19,735 bases of DNA, taken from the NCBI GenBank assembly GCA_005223375.1, contig RXOD01004633.1, positions 1-19,735 on the forward strand, in the 5' to 3' direction. Under the pieces are notes generated by a model. The model was not told the DNA's origin, searched no databases, and was given only the letters and a program-made list of their open reading frames with translations. Shown piece after piece: positions 1 to 7,600 of the stretch. Source of the stretch: Amoebophrya sp. AT5.2 (taxonomy: Eukaryota > Sar > Dinophyceae > Syndiniales > Amoebophryaceae). Position 1 is the first letter of the stretch. The number at the start of each line of letters is the position of its first letter. Position numbers and translations under genes: made by a program.

Positions 1-2
1 GG

Positions 3-1346
3 GGGGGGGAGCCGCTCCCGGATCCGAACCGCGATCTGCTGAAGCGACGGTGTGTGGTGCCGAACAGCGGAGCGACGTCCGGCAAGTTCGAGAAAAAAGT
101 GGACCTGCCGGAGCCGTCTCCGACCTGGGTGCAGCGAAAGTTCCTTCGTTCCAGCAGCTTCCCGCGGGCGTTCCGGAACCGTCAGCTGAACCGGTACTGG
201 GAGAGAGCCAGGAACCGCAGCGGTGAGAAGTACAAGGCAAAGTTTGTGTTGGAGCCGAGCGCAGCAGGAACGACCCGAGAGAGCGCTGCCGAAGCCGGGG
301 CGGGCGTGCGAAGCGCGAAAACATGTGGAGCACTACTCGCCGCCGAAGATAGCGAGACGGGCGCAGTTCTTGGGGGAGGGGGCGCGGAAGGAGAAGGCAG
401 CGGTCTCAGAGCACCAGTCCGTGCTGCGTCTCGATCAGATTCAGGATCCTCAACCGACGACGACGGCGAGCAGAGTGAAGCGGGTCTGAGGGCACCGCAG
501 GGCGAAAACCTGGAGGTTAGTAGCACTAACAAGCGAAGAAGACCGGCCCCTAGAATACGGCCGGCGCTCGGCGGGCAAGAGCCGGTGTCGAGTCCCACGG
601 AGTTTGACGCAGCGGAATCCCCACTGGTGCTCGAATTTCGTCCGTCGCCAACGGAGAGCTTTCGAGAGCAGGGACGCGCGAATGACCTGCATCTGCCGTC
701 CGGAACGGCGCCCTCTGAGACGCGACAGGGAGATAGGGCCAGTGGCTCGTCTACCGCCGCAAAGTACCCGAGCAAGCTCCGCCGCGAAGAAAGCCGGGCA
801 CTCGATTCCGTGGCCGAGTCCGCGCTTGAGGACGCGCCGCAAACGCCGTTCGACGACAGCTGTGTCGACGATTCGAAGCGCCAGAAAAAGGCAGAGCCCC
901 CGGTGGGGCCTCCGCGTGGCGACGTCGTTGCAAAAGCCAGCAAGGGGGCCAGTGGGGTGCAGGGATGCAAACTCCACCTTTCCAATAAAGGAGATACAGA
1001 GCGGAACGAAGGTGCCCGTAGTGGAGGTCCGCCCGAAGACGCCGAATCTCCTGGCCATCGTGTTGTTGAAAAAGCAAAAAGCGATGGCGATGCAGAAGAT
1101 GACCAAGATCTCGATCCGGACTGGGACTCTCCCCCGCGAAGAACCCCCGAGCCGCACGACCAATCGATCAGTCTGTGGAACTTGATCGACCCTGCGCCCT
1201 ACTGTGTGGGACCGGACTTTCCGATACAGCGCATCTACCCCTTGTTCATATCTGCGCACCCAGTTCCGGCAGTAGTAGTCTTCGAACGGGGGCGATTGCG
1301 AGGCGTGCTGACGCGACGCCATCTTACGAACCTGTCACACGACTGA
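3..1346 (+). CDS. CLC-type chloride channel/transporter, C-terminal part with CBS domain (5' partial)
   Basis: The frame is open from base 3 to a TGA at 1344-1346 (447 codons) with no convincing start, so the 5' part and the membrane domain lie outside the window. The last ~62 codons (about 1158-1343) read as the second CBS domain of eukaryotic CLC proteins: SISLWNLIDPAPYCV, then IQRIYPLF, a hydrophobic PAVVVFERGRLRGV strand and the closing LTRRHLTNL, which matches the family pattern (I/L)TR(K/R)xL. In CLC proteins the paired cytosolic CBS domains bind nucleotides and modulate gating of Cl- channels or Cl-/H+ exchangers. The preceding ~370 codons are low-complexity, rich in Ser, Glu, Asp, Arg and Pro, and probably form a long disordered insert between CBS1 and CBS2; CBS1 is not visible here. 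The CBS call is firm. The CLC assignment rests on the DPxPYxV...ITRxxL signature and could be another CBS protein. Confidence 0.72.
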   Translation, partial: GGEPLPDPNRDLLKRRCVVPNSGATSGKFEKKVDLPEPSPTWVQRKFLRSSSFPRAFRNRQLNRYWERARNRSGEKYKAKFVLEPSAAGTTRESAAEAGAGVRSAKTCGALLAAEDSETGAVLGGGGAEGEGSGLRAPVRAASRSDSGSSTDDDGEQSEAGLRAPQGENLEVSSTNKRRRPAPRIRPALGGQEPVSSPTEFDAAESPLVLEFRPSPTESFREQGRANDLHLPSGTAPSETRQGDRASGSSTAAKYPSKLRREESRALDSVAESALEDAPQTPFDDSCVDDSKRQKKAEPPVGPPRGDVVAKASKGASGVQGCKLHLSNKGDTERNEGARSGGPPEDAESPGHRVVEKAKSDGDAEDDQDLDPDWDSPPRRTPEPHDQSISLWNLIDPAPYCVGPDFPIQRIYPLFISAHPVPAVVVFERGRLRGVLTRRHLTNLSHD

Positions 1347-2039
1347 CCGCGATTTGGCGACGTTCGATGGCCAGAAAGATCGCCTAGTACGCATTGTTCT
1401 GCCCCTGTCGGACAAGCGAGCTAAAGGAGTTTCTAACCTTCGGGTTTTTTTGATTTTGACAATGGATCAGATATACGCAAGGAAACGACTACCTTCTGTG
1501 AAATGCGAAATTTTTGCTTCCATCGGAAGCGAAAGAACTACGCAATAATAGCTATCGGGCAGATCAAAGTGCGGAATGAAAAAACAAATAGGTGGCCCCG
1601 ATTGATGTTCGTCACACTCGTCAGGAGTGTCGTCTCAACATCTTCTGCCGAAAGCATAATTGCAGCAAAAAAAAGAACGGACCGCCCTCTTTACGAATGA
1701 CGGGTTTGCGATTCTGTAGACCTCGTCTCTACTTCTGCACCAACTACATTTTTCGACATCATGCCTGCACGAGGTTGTAACTACACTGACACAAGAATTT
1801 TCTTTTCCTCCACAAAGCCGAGCTCTGCCCAGTGGAGTCTACCTCACCATCGTCCGCTATGCACGTCAACGCCTGTATACAACCTGAGTATCATCTACTT
1901 ACTTCAATACACCAGCTTCTCCCTCGTTCTGCTTGTCTTGTACATCTTTTACCCACGGTGATGGTCTTACTCGGAGCATTTGCCGCTTACTGGTACTCCT
2001 CATGCGCATGCTCGGCAGCAGATCTTCTTCGGGGGAGCA
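1347..2039. other. Intergenic spacer between the CBS/CLC gene and the orphan gene
   Basis: About 690 bp, visibly richer in A/T than its neighbours, with short T and A runs (for example 1445-1451 and 1668-1675). It should hold the 3' UTR of the upstream gene and the 5' UTR/promoter of the downstream one. Short open frames here have unremarkable composition and no motif. I see no RNA gene or clear repeat. Confidence 0.5.
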
Positions 2040-3071
2040 ATGGCGACGAAGATATGCCAGGCGGCGACGACACTGACGAGCAGCCAAGTGCAAGAGGTCC
2101 ACAGTTGGCTCACCACGGCGAGATGCAGGCATCTGCTGGTCGACAGGTTGGTGGCGACAGGATCCGAAAAGGACGCGGTTCTTACCAACGTCCTGGAGCA
2201 GATAAACATCAGCAGACTGAAACTACTCGGCTGCAGCACGCAGCTGCGGCGCGCAGCTAAGGGAAAAAACGTAAAGGCGACCCTGCGGAAGTTGTGCAGG
2301 ACGGTGCGGCGAGCAGCCCTGAACCACATCGCCCAGTGCGGATCGGGCAGGTCCCAAGCCATGCAGATGTGTAGCTGTCTGGGGCTCGACCCAGAGGACC
2401 GAGATGCGCGGCTGCAAGTGTTGAGGAGCGGAGCCTGCCCGGTGGCTGATCTTCGACTTCCCGCGGAGATTAGGAAGCGATTCTCGCTTCTCGCCCCCGG
2501 AGGAAGTGACCACCAAGAAACGCACGACGCGGTCATAAAACCCGACAGAGGGGGGGGAGCAACATGGTCCGCGGCAGGTCGCGTGATCAGATGCAGAGTG
2601 ACGGTCCCGGACGAAGACTGTCTCCCCTCCATGGTGGCAGCGCGGTATCAATATGCTCTCAGTGCGCTCCGGGTAGCGAAGAAGTCCGGCAAGCAAGGAA
2701 AAATTCTCATCGAAGGCTTCCCTGTCAACATGATCCGCAAGAGCCCTCTCATCCGGAGCGCAATACACGAACAATTCGCCGCAGGGGAAATGAAAGTAGT
2801 GCTCGCAGTCGAGAAACCGGCAGGACACCAGGACCAGGCGGACGACGACGCGCCCCTGCTCGAAGAAGAGCATACCCGATTCTTCCCCACGGCCTGGGAA
2901 GAAACATGGCCTCGAGACCCGGCGGGGGACGAATCCGATGAGGACGAGGAGGGATGGGCTGCGGAGTTGCAGAGCGAAATGCAGAATCCCGCGGTCCGAA
3001 AAAGCCTCAAGGCGGTGCAGGCCGAGTTCCGGAAGATCCGCGTCGGCGTAGCGGAGGAAGCGGAAACATGA
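2040..3071 (+). CDS. Uncharacterised protein, 343 aa, intronless, acidic C-terminal region
   Basis: An open frame runs from ATG 2040 (context gagcaATGG) to TGA 3069-3071. The same frame is open back to about 1980 but has no earlier ATG, so 2040 is preferred. I do not recognise the family. The N-terminal ~150 residues look helical with many Cys and basic residues (for example QVQEVHSWLTTARCRHLL and ATLRKLCRTVRRAALNHIAQ). A middle part has a strand/helix pattern (VIRCRVTVPDEDCLPSMVAA, GKILIEGFPVNMIRKSPLI). The C-terminal third is acidic (QADDDAPLLEEEH, DESDEDEEGW) and ends in a Lys/Glu/Arg-rich helix. No signal peptide or membrane segment is seen. The base composition is exon-like against A/T-rich flanks, and a mixed, charged composition supports real coding on this strand rather than its antisense. 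The function is unknown. It could be a decayed or lineage-specific gene. Confidence 0.55.
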   Translation: MATKICQAATTLTSSQVQEVHSWLTTARCRHLLVDRLVATGSEKDAVLTNVLEQINISRLKLLGCSTQLRRAAKGKNVKATLRKLCRTVRRAALNHIAQCGSGRSQAMQMCSCLGLDPEDRDARLQVLRSGACPVADLRLPAEIRKRFSLLAPGGSDHQETHDAVIKPDRGGGATWSAAGRVIRCRVTVPDEDCLPSMVAARYQYALSALRVAKKSGKQGKILIEGFPVNMIRKSPLIRSAIHEQFAAGEMKVVLAVEKPAGHQDQADDDAPLLEEEHTRFFPTAWEETWPRDPAGDESDEDEEGWAAELQSEMQNPAVRKSLKAVQAEFRKIRVGVAEEAET

Positions 3072-3342
3072 AGCAGGAATGGAGGCCGAAGGGAGGAACC
3101 CACAAAGAAGGGGACCGGTGGTACCAGAAACATCTCCAGCGCGGCAAGGTCAGAACGGTTGGAGGCGGACGTCTGGTGCTGCGGGCAGCAAGTAAAGAAA
3201 CAGCTATTTCCCACAGTAAGAAAGAAAGAAAAGTATCAGTTGTCGTATCCCGCTTGCATGCGCATTTAGTAAACGGCCGCGAGCGTAGAGCTACATTTTG
3301 CAAATAGCTGGCCTTCGTGCCCCCGGATAATAATTAATACTT

Positions 3343-3648
3343 ATGTACAATACCAAGCTCCACGACCCGACAAAGGTATGTATGAAAGAAAGCTCAAACC
3401 AATACGCACAAAGTACAAAGAAAAAGAAATATGGGAGGTTTGAATTTGCTGTATTTGAAGAGTACATCGTTTCCCACGAATATCGAACGAGCGGCTCGAA
3501 CCAATACGCACAAAGTACAAAGAAAAAGAAATATGGGATGTCTGAATTTGCTGAATTTGAAGAGTACATCGTTTCCCACGAATATCGAACGAGCGCTGAT
3601 GTAAAAAACAAAGTGTTACGATTCAAAGCGTACGTATGTAAAAACTAA
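3343..3648 (+). CDS. Possible small repeat protein, 101 aa (doubtful)
   Basis: ATG at 3343 and TAA at 3646-3648 enclose the two 34-codon repeat units. The product would be Lys-, Tyr- and Glu-rich with no signal peptide or known domain. The frame stays open through both copies because the unit length is a multiple of three, so openness alone is weak support. The substitutions between copies are mainly non-synonymous. It lies in an A/T-rich spacer unlike the G/C-rich exons nearby. I list it because a transcript would settle it; I think non-coding is more likely. Confidence 0.2.
   Translation: MYNTKLHDPTKVCMKESSNQYAQSTKKKKYGRFEFAVFEEYIVSHEYRTSGSNQYAQSTKKKKYGMSEFAEFEEYIVSHEYRTSADVKNKVLRFKAYVCKN
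3394..3594. repeat. 102-bp tandem duplication (two copies)
   Basis: Copy 1 is 3394-3495 and copy 2 is 3496-3594 or slightly beyond. They differ at only a handful of bases. The unit is a multiple of three and sits in a 101-codon frame starting at ATG 3343 and ending at 3648, so it can be read as a 34-residue repeat starting SNQYAQSTKKKKYG and ending EEYIVSHEYRTS. Most differences between the copies would change amino acids (Arg-Phe to Met-Ser, Val to Glu), with one clearly silent. That argues against selection on a protein, so a non-coding minisatellite is the simpler reading. Confidence 0.85.
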
Positions 3649-4274
3649 ATGTATGCTAATGTAATTATCGCCGCGCGCCGTCTATTACTCGCTTTCATGC
3701 GTATTTGGCCTTCGTGCCCTTACTCCAGTGACATGCCTGCTAGGATGTCCACTGCGCGAACCTCAAATGAACGAAATCACTCGATTGTGTCCAACAACTT
3801 TTTTCTCGCTCTTGTTGCACAACACACTCACAGCCGCCTGCTCTCGGAGCGCTGCGCCGTTGCTTTCGACGGAGACAGCGACAGCTTTTGCGAGACCACT
3901 GACGCACACAATCGTGGTGAAAAATGAACTCTACCGTTGACCAGCGACGGCGCTGGGTTCGCTCTCAGCGGTACTGCAAAAAACAAACAAAAAAAGTACT
4001 ACAACAAGAGCATGAAATATTTCGGGTGTAGTCGTGCCCACTGCTGCACGTGCACTTCTGTGTGCAGTGCAGAAAGATTGGCGGTGACTAAAGCCAGGAC
4101 TTTTTTCCCCCCACAGAGTGTGAGATGGCGAAACAAACCACGCTGTGGCGAGAGCGCAAAGCTGTCGGGGTTGAGGGGCGAAGGCATTCATTGGCGTTGT
4201 GCTACTACTGCAAAATGGCGCACCCGTACACGTTGCAAAAGGTTTCTTTCTGTAGGGATCGTGTTACGCGTCAG

Positions 4275-4348
4275 TGGTTTTGTCCTCCAGTATGAGAGCC
4301 CGGCTTACAACCATAGGTGGTTTCTTCCTCCAGTATGAGAGCCCGGCT
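4275..4348. repeat. 43-bp tandem duplication upstream of villin
   Basis: The phrase tcctccagtatgagagcccggct (23 bases, starting tcctccagtatgagagcccg) is identical at 4283-4305 and 4326-4348, and the preceding gtggttt is also repeated, giving a unit of 43 bp. The second copy ends about 250 bases before the villin ATG, so it lies in or near the promoter/5' UTR. A regulatory role is only a possibility. Confidence 0.85.
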
Positions 4349-4601
4349 CACCATGTTTAATAATTTTCTTCCGTTTGCGTAGCTTCGTTGCGAATGCGAT
4401 CATGCGTATAGGAGTACTTAGAATCAAAGATTAAGACTGACATTGACTTCTGCTGAGTAACAGCTGCTTTCTCATTCTCGACTTGTGTTCAAAGCCAGCA
4501 TCGAGTGATTTTTCTCACGCCTCAAAAACGGTCACTCAAGAAGAAGTACGTGGTGAGGACTACAACACCAGTCGCTCGTCGTAGGTTAAGTTCTGCCGAA
4601 A

Positions 4602-7600
4602 ATGGGAAAGAAGAAGCACCACAAGAAGCACGAGGGCGCCGGCGCCGCCGAGGAATCCCCGAGCAAGGCTGAACCGGAAGCCGCTAGCGAGTCGCCGAGC
4701 AAGTCGCCGGAGAAGCGAGCAGGTGGGGACGCTGTGATCGAATTCGAGAATGCGGGCAAGAAGAGGGGCGTCGAGGTTTGGCGGATTGAGCACATGAGGG
4801 CGGTTCCGTGGATGGATCTCGGCCAGTTCTACTCCGGCGACAGTTACATCGTGCTGCACACCATGGACGTCAACAAAAAGTACGTAGGCTTGTTTCGCTG
4901 CAGTTTTGCGTTTGTTCAATTTTTCCGATGGATTTTTAGTTTTGTTTCGTCTCGAGCTCGAGCTCGACGTGTACCGCATCGCTTGAGGCATCATCTCTCT
5001 TTATCCACCCGTCTCCACCACCTCTCGCATCGACGACCATCACACCAGGTACGACCTTTTTTACTGGCTCGGCAAGGACTCCACGGTGGACGAGAAGGGT
5101 GCCTGCGCTCTGAAAACTGTCGAGCTCGATACGAAGCTGGGGGACGTGCCGGTGCAGTACCGGGAGACCGAGAACTATGAGTCCGGGCCGTTTATCGCAC
5201 TCTGGAAGCCTTTTGGCGGGATCCGGTACCTGGCCGGCGGCGCGGACTCCGCGTTCCGGCACGTGGAGCCCGCCGCGTACGAGACTCGACTGCTGCACGT
5301 GAAGGGCCGGCGCGCGGTGCGCGTTTCGCAGGTCGCGAAGAGCGCGAAGTCCATGAACGAGGGGGACGCGTTCGTGCTGGACGCGGGCCTGAAGATCTTC
5401 GTGTGGCGGGGCGCGGAGTGCAACCGGTACGAGTCGCAGAAGGCGTCCGAAGTCGCGCGCGCCATCAAGACGGAGCGAGGCGCGAAGCCGGAAATCTTCC
5501 TGCTGGACGCGGCGGCGCCGGACTCCGCCGAGTTCGCCGAGTTCTGGCAGGAGCTCGGGGGCGGGGGCGCGGCGGACGTCGCAGCCGCGGCGGAGGGCGG
5601 GAGCGACGAGATGTACGAACAGGTGTGCAGCTCCAAAATCAAATTGTACGAGATCGGGAAGGAGACGGGAGAACTGGCGGAGGTGGCCGGAGCGACGGTA
5701 CCGTTCGACAAGGCGGCGCTGAAGGGAAGCGGCGCTTTCGTCCTGGACAGCGGGGCAGCACAACCGGGACTGTTCGTGTGGCTGGGAAAAGAAACAGACG
5801 CGGAAGTGAAACGAAAAGCCATGGCGACCGCGGGAGAGTGGCTGGGAAAAGTGGGAAGACCGGACTACACAGGGATGTCGAGGGTACCGCCAATTTGGGA
5901 ACCAGTTGGATAAAATTTTTGCGCGTGTTGACGAGAAAGCTCGGATAGAGGAGGCGGAGATAGATGTGGCGCTAAGTGCAGTGAAGAAGCAGTATTGATT
6001 TCCAAGTACATTGTCAGACACGTAGACAGCGAGGTCGCGAGAATCTCTGGCGGTTGACGAAGCTAAATTTGAGGCCAATTTCAGGGGAAATCAATTTTGA
6101 AAAACGGGCTTCAACAGATGGACGCCGGGACCGAGACGGCCATGTTTAAGACCTTCTTCGCGCAGTTTGATCCACCAAAGATTCCCTCGACGCTGCAGGT
6201 CCAGCCGTCCGGTGCAGTCGCGCAGCAGCGGGAGAGCGAGGTAAGGTCGAGGATTTTGATGCTTTTGATGCAGTATCAGTATCACTCGCTATACTCAATG
6301 ATCCTCCGGCTCTGGAAACGAATCAAGCAGCCCCAACGGCACCTCTGAAGCGGATCGCATCAGAGGCCTTGCAAGCTCCTTGACCGAGCGGGCCGCTGCA
6401 GCAAGTCGCCGAGAAAACCGAGAGGCGCCTGGTCGGCGCTGCTCCCGGTCGTGGCGCTGCATAGCTACCGCGATTTTGAGGCTCTTGCAGTACGCCCCGG
6501 GTCCTCCAAAGCCTCTCGAAGTTCCTACTTTTGCGATCTTTCGCGCGCTTGCTTCCCAGACGCGAGTCCATCTAAAGGGCAAAGAAACGGCTTCGAATTG
6601 GCCGCAGGCGCTGCGCTCTTGTGGGTTTTCTTGTTCCGGGGCCACTCGGCACGCCTGGCGTCTTTCCCTTTGTGCGCCACTGGCAGCAGATCCGCAGCCG
6701 ACCGCGCTGGAGGAGGCTCGCCCGAACTTGGGGAGCCTTTTTGTTTCCTGCTCGTATCCTCCAGCTATCGCCAGACGACTGGTCGTCGCGCGCGTTGGTT
6801 GGCGCTCTTCTGCAGAAGGAGCCTGCCTAGCTGCTTGCTTGGGGACCATCCCAGCCCATGAAGTCGGGCGACAGGGGCGGCGTGCTCTGGATCGATGACA
6901 AGCCCCAGCGCCCGTGAGCCCCAGGAGCTCGCCGGCGAAGATCTGCCCGAGGATGTTCGCCGCGTGTTTGTTTTGGTCAAGCCACTGCGTGGCAGCTTTT
7001 GCCGGCGCGTTGGACTGCGGCCAGTGGATCCCTTTGCGCTCCCTGCTCAGCAATAATAACAGGAGCCGGATCTTCGCCATCGTTTCGGGAGCCGCGTCCT
7101 CGTAGACGGAGGCACGGGGGAGCTGCTTTGCGAGCTCCTCCGAGTCGATGCCTATCACCTCTTTGCGCTCCTGCCGGTCCAGCGCGGCCTGTTTCTTTCT
7201 CTCTATTCAAGTCCCCAGTGCTGGAAGCTTTCCCAGCAACGTCGACAGTGCCGCGTCCCCCGTAGCTAGCTCCGTCCCCCCTCCACGGTATCCGCCACGC
7301 TCGGCGGGAGGTCGCCCCTGGGCCACGCGGGAAACTCAACGCCTTGGGTGTTTTTGTCCAGGTCCTCGAACGCCTTCGGGTCTGCCGGTCCCCACCCCCC
7401 CGACCGCGCGCGGCGTGCCTCGACTTTACCGAGGAAGGAGCGGAACTGCTGCGCGCCACTTGCCTCGATGAGTGGGCTCTGAAGCTGGATGGGCTCGAGG
7501 GCGGCCCCCGGATGCACCCGGTCGCGCCAGGGGATCAGCGAAGTGTTGGGTGTCTCGTTTTGCATCGCCTCCCGCATGATCATCGTCAGGAACAGGAAGT

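Larger units (their letters stand above)
3072..4601. other. Intergenic spacer with two tandem repeats, upstream of the villin gene
   Basis: This ~1.5-kb A/T-rich spacer contains a 102-bp tandem duplication (3394-3594) and a 43-bp tandem duplication (4275-4348), listed separately. A short phrase, tggccttcgtgccc, occurs at about 3310 and again at about 3706. It is preceded at a distance by related cgctt(g/t)catgcg(c/t)attt stretches near 3250 and 3690, so parts of the spacer may be diverged copies of one another. An open frame at 3937-4338 has biased Cys/Arg composition and no motif, and I do not treat it as a gene. The last ~100 bases should hold the villin 5' UTR. Confidence 0.5.

Noticed and set aside
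1..9. Run of G at the window start as a real feature
   Set aside because: A homopolymer at the very edge may be a window or contig-end effect, and the open frame passes through it, so nothing can be concluded.
54..1322. Long minus-strand frames opposite the CBS/CLC exon
   Set aside because: The plus strand ends in a recognisable CBS domain; the minus frames are Arg/Ser/Pro-rich shadows.
5086..5913. Treating the frame ending at TAA 5911-5913 as the end of a two-and-a-half-domain gelsolin
   Set aside because: The last 10 codons fall in intron 2; the missing end of G3 lies in exon 3 at 6118.
5884..5997. Continuation of the first gelsolin half by a one-base frameshift (NQLDKIFARVDEKARIEE… to TGA 5997)
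   Set aside because: The GT-AG intron 5884-6117 gives a gap-free match to the end of G3 (GTETAMFKTFF), which the frameshift version lacks.
4936..6078. 380-codon minus-strand frame opposite villin exon 2
   Set aside because: It is antisense to a clearly conserved gelsolin exon and has no motif of its own.
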